The notes under the pieces were generated by a model. That model did not search any database. It was not told the origin of the DNA and saw only the letters and a program-made list of their open reading frames with translations. Source: Leptospira limi (GTDB lineage: Bacteria; Spirochaetota; Leptospiria; Leptospirales; Leptospiraceae). Taken from it: a DNA stretch of 64,000 nt. The position numbers and the translations under genes were made by a program. The DNA lies in NCBI RefSeq assembly GCF_026151395.1, contig NZ_JAMQPV010000001.1, forward strand, positions 1,426,001-1,490,000. The letters are read 5' to 3'. How positions within the stretch are numbered: position 1 is the stretch's first letter; the number at the start of each line of letters is the position of its first letter. This document shows positions 17,684 to 27,240 of this stretch, one piece after another.

Positions 17684-18739
17684 ATGATCGCAACTATCCA
17701 AGAAAAAACGACCTCTTCCTCTCCCTCCATCATATCCGAGGAAGAAGCCCTCCAAATTTTGAAAGGAGAGGTTCCCTTTTTGCCCATCGTAGCAAAAGCT
17801 TCGGAAGAACGATTCCGTCATTTCAGCAATAAAGTTCGCATTCATATTTTAGATAACATCAAAAACGGATATTGCCCTGAAGATTGTGGTTACTGTGCAC
17901 AAAGGAAGGGTGGAGAATCAGGGATCCAAGAGTATTCCTTAAAATCCCCTGAAGAAATTTGGGAAGATGCCAAAAAGGCAAAAGAAAACGGTGCCTATCG
18001 TTTTTGTATGGTGACTTCTGGTAGAGGACCTACAGACAAGGCTGTCGACAAACTAGCCGAAACCATTTCCAAAATCAATGGTGAGTTGGGAATGAAGGTA
18101 TGTCTTTCTGCGGGAATCCTTGATGCCAAAAAAGCAAAAACATTAAAGGACGCTGGTCTTGATCGTTACAATCATAACCTCAATACTTCTGAATCCAAAT
18201 ACAATGAAATTTGTTCCACTCATACCTTCCAAGACCGACTAACGACACTTAAAGCGGCAAAAGAAGCAGAGATTGGACTTTGTTCTGGGATCATTGTGGG
18301 TATGGGTGAAGCATTGGAAGACATCGTACAAGTTGCGTTTGAACTCAAACGACTTGGTGTGATCTCCATTCCCGTGAACTTTTTTATCCCCATCAAAGGT
18401 CATGCCATCCAAAAGTCACCACTCACTCCTGAGTTTTGTATCAGAGTGTTGTCGGTGTTCCGTTTGGTGAACCCAGACTCTGAAATCCGAGTTGGTGCGG
18501 GTCGTGAAGGGCATTTGGGTTCCTTACAGTCGATTGCATTGTATGTTGCCAATTCTCTTTTTGCAGAAGGGTATTTGAATGTAAAAGGAAGTGAGATGGA
18601 ACAAACAATGAATCTCATTCATGATTGTAATATGGTTCCAGAATTCACGGAAGGAATCCCAGAAGGTTGGGAAGACTACGAATCAAAGTTTTTATACGAC
18701 GAGAAAAACTTTCCAGAACTCTATAAACATAAAAAGTAG
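17684..18739 (+). CDS. bioB: Biotin synthase
   Basis: A 351-residue radical SAM enzyme inserting sulfur into dethiobiotin. The radical SAM cluster cysteines are Cys64, Cys68 and Cys71 in [14 protein letters not shown]. Further family blocks include [18 protein letters not shown], the [12 protein letters not shown] region and [10 protein letters not shown] (the Arg that helps bind the second, [2Fe-2S] cluster). The N terminus (residues 1-50) is somewhat longer than in E. coli. It lies 57 bases after bioA in the same orientation, completing a bioD-bioA-bioB cluster; bioF is not in this window. Confidence 0.96.
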   Translation: MIATIQEKTTSSSPSIISEEEALQILKGEVPFLPIVAKASEERFRHFSNKVRIHILDNIKNGYCPEDCGYCAQRKGGESGIQEYSLKSPEEIWEDAKKAKENGAYRFCMVTSGRGPTDKAVDKLAETISKINGELGMKVCLSAGILDAKKAKTLKDAGLDRYNHNLNTSESKYNEICSTHTFQDRLTTLKAAKEAEIGLCSGIIVGMGEALEDIVQVAFELKRLGVISIPVNFFIPIKGHAIQKSPLTPEFCIRVLSVFRLVNPDSEIRVGAGREGHLGSLQSIALYVANSLFAEGYLNVKGSEMEQTMNLIHDCNMVPEFTEGIPEGWEDYESKFLYDEKNFPELYKHKK

Positions 18740-18798
18740 TTTGCCTTTTTCACTTTTGGCGGTATCATGCTCCTACTTTACCGCCTCTAGTGATACAC

Positions 18799-20346
18799 AT
18801 GCAAAAACCTTCTTTACCATTTGGAAAACAAATTAGTTATGCGGTAGGCCAACTTGGTTGGTCTACACTCATCAACATCATTGGCTTACACCAAGTTTAT
18901 TTTTACCTACCTCCAGCTCCGAAACCTGGACAGGAGTGTTTCCCGGATCTAATTGAAAAAATGGCGTTTTGGGGCCTTTCCACCATCGGTGTGGTAGCCG
19001 CCATTGGCCGTTTGTGGGATGCATTCACTGACCCACTCATTGCAAACTCTTCCGATCGTTTTTCTTCACGATTTGGAAGGAGAATTCCCTTTTTGTTTCT
19101 GGGGGGAGTCCCATCTGCCGTCTTTTGTTGGTTAATCTTTGTGCCACCACATAACTTTGTTTCTTCGACAAACTTAGTTTGGATGACGAGTTTTATGTTG
19201 CTCTTCTATCTATTTTTAACAGTGTATGTCACACCATTTTTTGCACTCATCCCTGAGCTTGGACATACTCCGGAAGAACGACTCAATTTATCCACTTACA
19301 TCTCAGTAACCTATGCATTAGGGATCATTGTTGCTTCCACGGAGCCTATGATTGCTAGTGTTTTACAATCGAGTTATGTTTTTGATTCAGATCCTTCTGT
19401 TCAAACTCTTGTCGCAAGGCAATATGCATTGGGTATCCTTTGTATCTTTGCTGCGATTTGTATGTACTTCCCCGTATTTACCATCCACGAAAAAACATAC
19501 TGTGAATCAGAAGCATCGAGTGTTCCTTTTAAAGAAGCACTTGTCCTCACTTTCAAAAACAAAAACTTTTTGTATTTTGCACTTTCTGATTTGTGTTACT
19601 TCCTCGCACTCACCATTCTCACAACCGGTATTTCCTACTACGTAACAGTCCTATTAGAATTGGAAAGGGACTTTGTCACACAACTCCTGACAGTGATGTT
19701 ACTTGTATCATTTGCCTTTTACCCTGTTGTTAATTTAGTCGCACGAAAAATTGGGAAAAAGAGAACCGTTCTCATCGGATTTTACACATTTCTCGCTCTG
19801 TTTTTATCCATCTATTTTATTGGGAAAAATAGTTTGCCATTGTCCCCATATATCCAAGGTTATATGATTGTTGCTGTTGCTGCGATACCAATTGCAATCC
19901 TTGGAATATTACCAAATGCAATATTAGCAGATATTGCTGAACTTGATTCATTAAAAACAGGTTCCAAACGAGAAGGCCTCTTTTATGCAGGAAGGACCTT
20001 TATGCAAAAACTAGGTCAAACACTTGCCGTATTAATCTTCAGTTCTGTGATTTTACTTGGGCTTGACCGTGATTCGAAAAAACAAGTTTCTCCTAGCGTA
20101 ACAGGAATCATTGCTCCATCTGTGTCTGAATCTAAGTCAGAACCGAAAAAAAATAGTGAGTCTGAGGCAAAAATAAGTAAGGAATCAACCATTTGTAAAG
20201 TCGAAGAAGTAGAAGCTGGTGGGGAACTGGGAGTTCGATTGACAGGACCTCTCGCTTCTGCATTCTGTTTACTTGCAATTTTTCTCTTTGGAAAATACAA
20301 AGAGGATGAAACTTTAGAAGAGATTGCAAAGATACGTGGAAATTAA
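18799..20346 (+). CDS. GPH/MelB-type MFS transporter
   Basis: A 515-residue protein with about twelve membrane segments and the signature of the glycoside-pentoside-hexuronide:cation symporter group: GRLWDAFTDPLIANSSDRFSSRFG in the first cytoplasmic loop. A hydrophilic Ser/Lys/Glu-rich insertion (residues about 425-475) separates the last two helices. It follows the biotin genes by 59 bases, but the family normally transports sugars or related solutes, so a biotin role is not implied. ATG 18799 is chosen over GTG 18790; neither has a strong ribosome site. Confidence 0.83.
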   Translation: MQKPSLPFGKQISYAVGQLGWSTLINIIGLHQVYFYLPPAPKPGQECFPDLIEKMAFWGLSTIGVVAAIGRLWDAFTDPLIANSSDRFSSRFGRRIPFLFLGGVPSAVFCWLIFVPPHNFVSSTNLVWMTSFMLLFYLFLTVYVTPFFALIPELGHTPEERLNLSTYISVTYALGIIVASTEPMIASVLQSSYVFDSDPSVQTLVARQYALGILCIFAAICMYFPVFTIHEKTYCESEASSVPFKEALVLTFKNKNFLYFALSDLCYFLALTILTTGISYYVTVLLELERDFVTQLLTVMLLVSFAFYPVVNLVARKIGKKRTVLIGFYTFLALFLSIYFIGKNSLPLSPYIQGYMIVAVAAIPIAILGILPNAILADIAELDSLKTGSKREGLFYAGRTFMQKLGQTLAVLIFSSVILLGLDRDSKKQVSPSVTGIIAPSVSESKSEPKKNSESEAKISKESTICKVEEVEAGGELGVRLTGPLASAFCLLAIFLFGKYKEDETLEEIAKIRGN

Positions 20347-20370
20347 ATCCTGGTTTTTGGAGCTATTCAG

Positions 20371-20550
20371 ATGAGATATCGCATTGAGACAACCAAGTTA
20401 AAGAACGGGTATATCGAAGCCAAACTCATCGAAACAACCACAAATAACCCGATTGAATTTCGGATTTGTGACACGGAAGAATATGCGCAGGCCCAAATCA
20501 AAGATTGGCAAAAGCGCTTCCGAATGAATGAACCGCAAGAACAGGATTAA
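20371..20550 (+). CDS. Small hypothetical protein (59 aa)
   Basis: A 59-residue charged soluble protein (MRYRIETTKLKNGYIEAKL to NEPQEQD). The ATG is preceded by GGAG nine bases upstream. The frame begins 24 bases after the transporter gene and ends inside the first codons of the next gene (23-base overlap), the usual packing of this genome. Composition is coding-like, with EFRICDTEEYAQAQIKDWQKRF forming a plausible amphipathic helix. No family is recognised. A spurious frame remains possible because of its size. Confidence 0.6.
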   Translation: MRYRIETTKLKNGYIEAKLIETTTNNPIEFRICDTEEYAQAQIKDWQKRFRMNEPQEQD

Positions 20551-21295
20551 ATTCTTCCTTCGATGGGGTGTTTTGATCACCCTAGTTTTGGGTCTTACAA
20601 ATTGTAAAACCACCTCAAAACGAGATTACTTTGACTCTAACTTCCAGTGTTTTGCAGAGCCGGGTTGGCGCGATGATGTAAATTTTAAAAAATACATCGA
20701 AAAGGCCTGGCTCCCAACACGTTTGTTATACGCAGAAGACAATACTAAAATCAAACAATCTGAAATTGTTTTTACCGGTGATAGTTTGGTACATTTGTTT
20801 GTACCAGACCTAATGGTGAAAGAATTTCCAGGCAAATCCGTCACCAATCGTGGGATAGGTGGTGATATGACAGAAACCTTACTCACTCGTATCGATGAGG
20901 ATGTGTTACGATTAGAGCCTAAAACTGTTGTGATCGAAATCGGTGGAAACGATTTTATCCAAGGCAAATGTTTGAGCCTTGTGCAAAATAATCTGCTTAT
21001 GATCATCAAAAAAATCCATTCTCATAACCACCAAACGAGGATTTTTCTCATTGCAGTCCCACCAACTCGTGTGAAGGAATTGAATCAAATTGTTCCTGTT
21101 TATAATTTATTTTTAAACCAAGTGGCTCGTACCACACAAAATGTAGAATACATAGAAGTTTGGGACATTATGCGAAAACCAGATGCACCAACTTTAAGTG
21201 AAGAATTCATTCGTCCGAATGGTGATAGTTTGCATTTTAATGAAAAAGGATACGAACTTTGGGGTAAAAAACTGAGACCCTATTTACAAAAATAA
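20528..21295 (+). CDS. SGNH/GDSL hydrolase-family lipoprotein
   Basis: A 255-residue protein with a spirochaete-type lipobox (LVLGLTNC, Cys26) and a complete SGNH catalytic set: block I FTGDSLV, block II Gly in NRGIGGD, block III Asn in GGND, and block V D-x-x-H in DSLHFNEKGYELW. It resembles the GDSL lipase/acylhydrolase group acting on acyl esters (TesA and PAF-acetylhydrolase like). Expected location is the periplasmic face of the inner membrane or the outer membrane. It overlaps the 59-residue gene and is followed three bases later by serB, so the transcript probably includes serB. Confidence 0.85.
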   Translation: MNRKNRIKFFLRWGVLITLVLGLTNCKTTSKRDYFDSNFQCFAEPGWRDDVNFKKYIEKAWLPTRLLYAEDNTKIKQSEIVFTGDSLVHLFVPDLMVKEFPGKSVTNRGIGGDMTETLLTRIDEDVLRLEPKTVVIEIGGNDFIQGKCLSLVQNNLLMIIKKIHSHNHQTRIFLIAVPPTRVKELNQIVPVYNLFLNQVARTTQNVEYIEVWDIMRKPDAPTLSEEFIRPNGDSLHFNEKGYELWGKKLRPYLQK

Positions 21296-21298
21296 CGA

Positions 21299-22198
21299 AT
21301 GAATTCAATCCTTCTTATTTCGCATAGTCCCATTCCCAACAATCATATTTTCGATACCTTCCAAGATGTTGAGGTTAATCCTTTTACATCCACTGATACA
21401 ATCGATCCTAAAACAATTTCTTATTCGGAACGATACGGCCTTCACTCTGTTCGTATCTTACTCGACGAATCATGGAACCGAAACCAAATTCTTACCATTC
21501 GGGAAAGGTTCGCAAAATACAAAATAGATTTATTATACCTACCTTCCTTACTGCCGACCAAACAAACTTCTCTCTTTGTATTTGATATGGATTCCACAGT
21601 CATAAAAGAAGAGGTGATCGATGAACTTGCCCGTAAACATGGTGTATTCGAAACGGTAGCAAGTGTTACAAAAAAAGCGATGGAAGGGGGTATGGGATTT
21701 GATGAAGCCCTACGTCTCAGAGTGAAACATTTGGCTGGCCTTTCGATTCAAAGTTTTAAAGAAGTGTATGATCTTTTGCATTTAAATGATGGAATGGAAA
21801 CGGTATTTCAATTTGTCCCGTCGAACGGATGTAAGCTTGGGATTTTGAGTGGTGGTTTTAGTCCTGTTTTAGAACTATTTTCAAAAAAATACCCTGTTGA
21901 TTTTTTTCGAGCCAATGGACTTGAAGAGAAGGATGGTTTTTTCACAGGCCAAATCTTTGGTGAGATCATCAATCGTGAGAAAAAAGAAGTGTACTTACGA
22001 AAGTATGCGAATGAATTTTCTGTTCCACTCGAACGTGTGGTAGCTGTTGGAGACGGAGCCAATGATGCTTTGATGTTAAATGCAGCAGGGATTGGGATTG
22101 GAATTCATGCCAAACAAGGACTAAAAGACCAAATTACCAATTGGATCGATTTTACAAATTTGTCTGCTTTAGTTTTCCTCTTTGAGAATTCTTTTTAA
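21299..22198 (+). CDS. serB: Phosphoserine phosphatase
   Basis: A HAD-superfamily enzyme for the last step of serine synthesis. Motif I FDMDSTVIKEEVIDELA starts near residue 96, motif II is SGGFSPV, and motif IV GDGANDALMLNAAGIGIG is followed by the HAKQGLKDQ end typical of SerB. The 90-residue N-terminal region before motif I corresponds to the regulatory extension of proteobacterial SerB but is divergent here. The final 30 bases overlap the 3' end of mutS on the other strand. Confidence 0.93.
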   Translation: MNSILLISHSPIPNNHIFDTFQDVEVNPFTSTDTIDPKTISYSERYGLHSVRILLDESWNRNQILTIRERFAKYKIDLLYLPSLLPTKQTSLFVFDMDSTVIKEEVIDELARKHGVFETVASVTKKAMEGGMGFDEALRLRVKHLAGLSIQSFKEVYDLLHLNDGMETVFQFVPSNGCKLGILSGGFSPVLELFSKKYPVDFFRANGLEEKDGFFTGQIFGEIINREKKEVYLRKYANEFSVPLERVVAVGDGANDALMLNAAGIGIGIHAKQGLKDQITNWIDFTNLSALVFLFENSF

Positions 22199-24691
22199 TT
22201 CATCCAAGATTGACAAAGCTTCTAGAGGTGGAATTTTGTTAGGGTCGAGCCCTGAGATTCGTTTTAGCACTTTCTCTTCGTTAGCCGATAATCCCTTGGT
22301 TTCCTTTTCCATTAAATTCCCAAATAAACTTGGTTCTTCATTTTTGATTTTGATTTCGCGTTTTTTGGATTCGAGTCCCGATAAAATTTCTTTCGCACGT
22401 TCCGATACGGTTTCTGGGATTCCCGCAAGTTTTGCGACGTAAATTCCAAAGGATTGTTTTGATTTCCCTCGTTTCACTTTTTTTAAGAATAAAATCTCAC
22501 CATCTTTCTCAAAAGTATCTAAATAAAGATTAAAAATACCTGCACCTTTTTCGAGTTCCGTTAATTCATGGTAATGTGTAGCAAAAATGGTTTTTGGTTT
22601 TGGGTAATTTTTACTTAAAAATTCTAAGATGGCCCAAGCGATCGACAAACCATCGTAAGTTGATGTTCCTCGGCCCACTTCATCAAAAAGGATCAAACTA
22701 TTTTCTGTGAATTGGTTTAGGATTGTGGCTGTTTCTTTCATTTCTACAAAGAATGTAGACTCACCTTTCGTTAGGTTGTCACCTGATCCAATTCTTGTAA
22801 AAATACGATCCACGATGGATAAGGATGCTTTTTTAGAAGGAACATAGGAACCCATCTGAAAGAGAATTTGGTTAATGGCAATTTGGCGCATAAAGGTAGA
22901 TTTACCTGCCATATTCGGACCCGTTAACACTGCGATTGCGTTTTCTTTTGGATTGAGTTCCAATGTATTGGGAACAAATCGTTCCCCTATTGGTAAAAAT
23001 GTTTCCACAACAGGGTGACGAGAGTCAATGTATTCAATGATTCCATCGGTTCTAATCTCGGGTCTTGTCCACTGGTATTCTTCTTTTGTTTCAGTTAGGG
23101 ACAAATGGTAATCCAAAGATGCAACTTCATTGGATAAAGTTAAAAATGCTTCATAAAGTGAAATACATGTTGTCACCAAACGATCAAACACTTGTTTTTC
23201 GATTCGTTCAATGATTTCATCCGCTTGTAAAATGGCTCGTTCTAGTTCTTCGAGTTTAGGAGAAGTAAACCTTTCCCCTGTGACAAGGGTTTGTTTTTTT
23301 AAAAAATGAGAAGGGACATCTTTTGCTTGGGCTTTGGAAACTTCGATAAAGTAACCTAAGATTTTGTTGTAACGAATTTTTAAGCTAGAACAACCAGAAT
23401 CTTTTTTCTCTTTTTCTTCAAGTTCCAAGATCCAATCTTTCCCTTTTTCTCTGGCTAATATGGCATCATCATACTCTTTATCAAAACCAGATTTTAAAAA
23501 TGGTGAGTTTCCTAAAAATACAGGCAGTTCGCCATCAAAAAGTGTTTTTTGAAATTCTGATACTAGGACTTCTAACTCTTTTGGAAGTTTGGAAAAGTCA
23601 TATCCTATTCCATCTAAAATTTCCTTCATGTGACTGACAGCTGTTAAACTTCTTTCAATCCCACGAAAATCACGAGGCAAAGCTTTCCCAACACGGAAAC
23701 GTGTCATCACACGTTCTAAATCAATGAGATCCCCCAGTGATTCTTTGATCTTGATTCGCTCTTTTTTGTTCTGAGTTAAAATTTCAATTTTGTCCCAATG
23801 GTCTTTGATTTTTTTTTCATCCCTGGTAGGAAATAAGATCCTTTGTTTGAGGTAACGTTTTCCTGTAGCAGTGGTACAACGATTGAGGACACCAAATAGA
23901 GTGTGATTTTTATCATTGGGATTTTCAACCAGTTCCAAATGGGAAACTGTTTGTTCGTCGAGGACTAAATATTCACTTTCATCAATTCGTCTTGGGGATT
24001 GGAAGACAAAGTTTTGGTTTCTATAATTGTATTGCAGATATGCATCTAATACGTGTACAACGGTATCGATTCCTGCTCCTTTTTTTTTAGGGAGGTATTC
24101 TTTTGGAATTTGGGATAGGATAATTTTGGATTCTTTTGAAAGGGGAGGGATTTCATCAGTATAAATCATCTCCTTCGGAGAAAATCTTTTGATTGTATCC
24201 AAAATTCTTTCTTTTTCCGTTTCAGAAAAGTAAAAATATACAAGTTCCGAAGTTGAAACATCGGCAAACGCTAAGTAGACGGAAGTTTTTTCTTTATAAT
24301 ACAAAGATAAATAATTGTTTTGATACCCACCAAGTAAATTGTCTTCTACTACAGTTCCTGGTGTGATGATGCGAACGACTTCCCTCGACATAATTTTTGC
24401 TTTTGGGTCATCGGGTTTGGTTTGTTCGCATACTACGACTTTTTTCCCAGCAGAGATTAGTCTTGAGATATAACTTTCTGTGGCATGGTAAGGAATTCCT
24501 GCCATTGGGATTTGGTTTTGCCTTTTGGTAAGAGTGATGTCTAGAATTTGTGCGGCAATTTTTGCATCATCCATAAACATTTCGTAAAAATCACCCATTC
24601 GAAAAAATACGATTCCATCTGGATGTAGTTCCTTTACTTCCAGATATTGGCGCATAACAGGAGTATTTAAGGCTTCATATGTTTCGGACAT
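22169..24691 (-). CDS. mutS: DNA mismatch repair protein MutS
   Basis: An 840-residue MutS1. The N-terminal mismatch-recognition motif (FFRMGDFYEMF, the Phe-x-Glu that stacks on the mismatch) is near residue 30. The C-terminal ABC ATPase has Walker A GPNMAGKSTFMRQIA near residue 595, the Walker B and signature region ILFDEVGRGTSTYDGLSIAWA, and the HYHELTELE switch. The start ATG 24691 gives MSETYEALNTPVMRQY, the normal beginning; an upstream in-frame start at 24748 would lie within trpF. It overlaps trpF by 17 bases and is last in the tetR-trpF-mutS run. I see no mutL in the window. Confidence 0.96.
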   Translation of the reverse strand: MSETYEALNTPVMRQYLEVKELHPDGIVFFRMGDFYEMFMDDAKIAAQILDITLTKRQNQIPMAGIPYHATESYISRLISAGKKVVVCEQTKPDDPKAKIMSREVVRIITPGTVVEDNLLGGYQNNYLSLYYKEKTSVYLAFADVSTSELVYFYFSETEKERILDTIKRFSPKEMIYTDEIPPLSKESKIILSQIPKEYLPKKKGAGIDTVVHVLDAYLQYNYRNQNFVFQSPRRIDESEYLVLDEQTVSHLELVENPNDKNHTLFGVLNRCTTATGKRYLKQRILFPTRDEKKIKDHWDKIEILTQNKKERIKIKESLGDLIDLERVMTRFRVGKALPRDFRGIERSLTAVSHMKEILDGIGYDFSKLPKELEVLVSEFQKTLFDGELPVFLGNSPFLKSGFDKEYDDAILAREKGKDWILELEEKEKKDSGCSSLKIRYNKILGYFIEVSKAQAKDVPSHFLKKQTLVTGERFTSPKLEELERAILQADEIIERIEKQVFDRLVTTCISLYEAFLTLSNEVASLDYHLSLTETKEEYQWTRPEIRTDGIIEYIDSRHPVVETFLPIGERFVPNTLELNPKENAIAVLTGPNMAGKSTFMRQIAINQILFQMGSYVPSKKASLSIVDRIFTRIGSGDNLTKGESTFFVEMKETATILNQFTENSLILFDEVGRGTSTYDGLSIAWAILEFLSKNYPKPKTIFATHYHELTELEKGAGIFNLYLDTFEKDGEILFLKKVKRGKSKQSFGIYVAKLAGIPETVSERAKEILSGLESKKREIKIKNEEPSLFGNLMEKETKGLSANEEKVLKRISGLDPNKIPPLEALSILDELKRILKEEN

Positions 24692-25307
24692 TTTGTACCA
24701 ATTCTTTGATTTTAGTTGGATCTTTTTTACCGTCTGTTTCCACTCCACTTGCTACATCGATCCCATAAGGTTTTAATGTATTCAGAGCTAATTGGACATT
24801 CTTTGGAGTGATCCCTCCAGCAAGTAAATAAGGTCGTTTTACATTGGTTACATATTCCCAAGGGAATACATGTCCACTGCCTCCACCGAGTCCTTTTTGA
24901 AAACTATCCAAAATGACTAGGGAAGACTGAGGTTCCAATTCTTCATCTGAACCGATGGGTGATTGGATTCGGATTGCAGGGAGTAATTGTTTTTGATTTG
25001 TGAATGATTCCCAAATTTCTTTTGTAAGAAAATGATCACCACGAATCAGTTGGATTAGGTCTGGCTTAAATTCTTTTGTGATGGATAGGATTTCCTCTGT
25101 GGAGTTTTCAAAAAATAAAAAAACAAGTGTAGGGAATCCTGGTAAGTGGCGGATGGAAAGTATTTCTTCTGCTACGCTTCGATTGATGCCACGAGGTGAT
25201 CTGGGTGAAAAATTGAGACCAACATAGTCCACACCGAGTTCGTGGCATAACTCAAGTGTGGCCAATTCTTTGATTCCACAGATTTTAATTTTGGTATCGG
25301 TTCCCAT
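24675..25307 (-). CDS. trpF: Phosphoribosylanthranilate isomerase
   Basis: A TIM-barrel enzyme of tryptophan synthesis (210 residues). KICGIKELATLELCHELG contains the catalytic Cys, DYVGLNFSPRSPRG follows, and LLAGGITPKNV and GIDVASGVETDGKKDP complete the phosphate-binding site with the catalytic Asp. It is separate from other trp genes and sits between a TetR regulator (16-base gap) and mutS (overlap), an unusual neighbourhood for trpF. Confidence 0.94.
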   Translation of the reverse strand: MGTDTKIKICGIKELATLELCHELGVDYVGLNFSPRSPRGINRSVAEEILSIRHLPGFPTLVFLFFENSTEEILSITKEFKPDLIQLIRGDHFLTKEIWESFTNQKQLLPAIRIQSPIGSDEELEPQSSLVILDSFQKGLGGGSGHVFPWEYVTNVKRPYLLAGGITPKNVQLALNTLKPYGIDVASGVETDGKKDPTKIKELVQNVRNI

Positions 25308-25323
25308 CGAGAACCAGATTGAT

Positions 25324-25944
25324 TCAGTTCAAATCGGAGGCAATCGATCCTTTGTATCCAAAATGCAAAAATTTGAGGAAACTATCTTGGTACATCAGCA
25401 TGTCTTGTTTGGAAATCCCTTGTCTTACCATTTGGACAAAGATATTCAGGAAAAATGATAAGATGTTACGAACCACAAACTCATCTACCTCCCCTTTATA
25501 CGTTGGATTTTTTTGTTTGAAAGTTGAATATTGCTCAAAATTGATTTTGGTAAGTCTTGTGAGGACAGTTTCTGGAAATTCTTCTAAATGAGATCCTTGG
25601 GACTTTGTGAGGAGTAGGATAAAATCATCCCTGTTCGCATCCACATAATCTAAAGCGATGTGGAATCTTTCTCTCCACGTCTCATAACTGTCGTTAAACC
25701 TTTTTTCAAAATAGTCAGGATGTGAGACATAGGCGAATGCTTTCTCAAGTCCTGATAACACTGGCTGTAAGATCTCTGTGAGTAAGTGTTCTTTGTTTTC
25801 GAAGTAATTATAGATATTACTCGTTGAGACCTTTGCTTTTTTGGCAATGGTTCGCATACTGGCTTTTTCAAAACCAAGTTGGATGAACTCTTCTCGAGCT
25901 GCTTGTAGAATTTCTTTTCTAGTATGTTCTTTTGGAGTTTGCAT
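25324..25944 (-). CDS. TetR-family transcriptional regulator
   Basis: A 206-residue TetR/AcrR-type regulator. The N-terminal helix-turn-helix is canonical (ILQAAREEFIQLGFEKASMRTIAKKAKVSTSNIYNYFENKEHLL, residues 12-55). The C-terminal ligand domain is not similar to any I can name. A perfect 10-bp inverted repeat (25947-25986) starts three bases upstream of the ATG, so autoregulation is likely. Its gene is followed closely by trpF and mutS and could control them through read-through. No efflux gene is adjacent, so the inducer is unknown. Confidence 0.9.
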   Translation of the reverse strand: MQTPKEHTRKEILQAAREEFIQLGFEKASMRTIAKKAKVSTSNIYNYFENKEHLLTEILQPVLSGLEKAFAYVSHPDYFEKRFNDSYETWRERFHIALDYVDANRDDFILLLTKSQGSHLEEFPETVLTRLTKINFEQYSTFKQKNPTYKGEVDEFVVRNILSFFLNIFVQMVRQGISKQDMLMYQDSFLKFLHFGYKGSIASDLN

Positions 25945-25946
25945 AG

Positions 25947-25986
25947 TCCTGAACGATGTTTCCTAAAAGAACAATCTCGTTCAGGA
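25947..25986. promoter_or_regulatory. Inverted repeat, probable TetR operator
   Basis: TCCTGAACGA (25947-25956) and its exact complement TCGTTCAGGA (25977-25986) are separated by 20 bases. The element occupies the 62-base gap between folC and tetR, immediately before the tetR start. Half-sites are centred 30 bp apart, about three helical turns. A hairpin role in the mRNA leader is an alternative. Confidence 0.6.
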
Positions 25987-26006
25987 TTCATTTGTAAAGT
26001 CCAATT

Positions 26007-27215
26007 TTACATCTTTATTGTATTTTGTATTAAATTTGCCACAATTCCATAAAGTCGGAAACTTCCTAACACCAAAACCGGAATTTCGCCTTGGAATAAG
26101 GGAACTAACTCGGGAAGGGAACTTCGCCTCATGGTTCTCTCATGGAGCCTCCCTGTAGGGGCAGGGAAACGGCCAAAACCCTCTCCTTCCCAAAGGATGA
26201 GGTTTTCTAGGTTTGGTTCAGGTAGGGCATTCAGAATCTCAGCCAGGTCTTTGTCGGGAAGGCTTCCTAGTACTACATGGAATTTTCTGTGGTGATTGGC
26301 AAATTCAAGTGAGGTGGTGCGGATGGCATCTGGGTTATGGGAAGGGTCAAAAACGACAATTGGTTTGGTCGAAAGGACTTCCATCCTTCCTTTCGGTTTG
26401 CGAATGGAAGTAAAAGGAATGTTGGAAACTGATGTTTCTTGTTCCTTTAAAATATTTGAGACAATACTTTTTGCATAAAGAAAATTTATCTCCAAATAAC
26501 TATCTTTAGGTGGAATGGAAATCACATGTAGTGGAACCGTTTCTTTTTTGGGCCGAGTGTGAAATGATTCAGGAAGGGATTCCACTTCTTCCAGAAACGC
26601 AAAAAGAGACAAAGTTTTATCACTTGTAATCCCCAGTTTTTCTTGGCAAATGGCTTCTTTCGTGTTCCCTAAAATTTCAGAATGATCGAGTCCAATTTTG
26701 GTAAGGACAATATAGTCTGCTTCTACAAGTTTTGTGGCATCAAGCCTTCCTCCAAGACCCGCTTCCCAAATTTCCACACCCATAGATTGTTCATGGAAAA
26801 ATCGATACGCAAATGCAGTGAGAAATTCGAAGTAAGACAAAGATTCATAACGTTGTAAATCTGCTAAAAAAAAGGTTTGGAAACAAAGATTTACATCCTC
26901 TATGTTGGGAAGACATGGTTCACCTTCTCTCACCAGTTGAAATCTCTCTAAAGGTGTGAGTAGGTGAGGTGAGGTATAAAGACCTACATTGTATCCTAAT
27001 TTGGAGAATAAACAAGCTAAGTAGTGTGAGGTGGAACCTTTTCCATTTGTTCCAACAACACTGATCCGAATGGGTTTTGGTTTTTTTATATCAAAGGAAC
27101 TTTGTATATGTTCGAATACCAATTTTATTCCATCAAGGGTGTAATTTTGGAAGACATTAAAATTTCTTGTTTTTTCAATGTTTTGCCTTTGGTTTAAAAA
27201 CTCTATGAAATGCAT
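26007..27215 (-). CDS. folC: Folylpolyglutamate/dihydrofolate synthase
   Basis: A Mur-ligase-family enzyme of 402 residues that adds glutamate to folates and/or makes dihydrofolate. The P-loop VGTNGKGSTSHYLACLF, the omega-loop TSPHLLTPLERFQLVREG, GGRLDATKLVEAD and the C-terminal DPSHNPDAIR block are all present. ATG 27215 is used; a TTG three codons earlier is possible. Whether it is mono- or bifunctional cannot be told from sequence. It lies 25 bases after aroE, in the same direction. Confidence 0.93.
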   Translation of the reverse strand: MHFIEFLNQRQNIEKTRNFNVFQNYTLDGIKLVFEHIQSSFDIKKPKPIRISVVGTNGKGSTSHYLACLFSKLGYNVGLYTSPHLLTPLERFQLVREGEPCLPNIEDVNLCFQTFFLADLQRYESLSYFEFLTAFAYRFFHEQSMGVEIWEAGLGGRLDATKLVEADYIVLTKIGLDHSEILGNTKEAICQEKLGITSDKTLSLFAFLEEVESLPESFHTRPKKETVPLHVISIPPKDSYLEINFLYAKSIVSNILKEQETSVSNIPFTSIRKPKGRMEVLSTKPIVVFDPSHNPDAIRTTSLEFANHHRKFHVVLGSLPDKDLAEILNALPEPNLENLILWEGEGFGRFPAPTGRLHERTMRRSSLPELVPLFQGEIPVLVLGSFRLYGIVANLIQNTIKM

Positions 27216-27240
27216 TATAAACAAATAGGGGCTTTCGATT

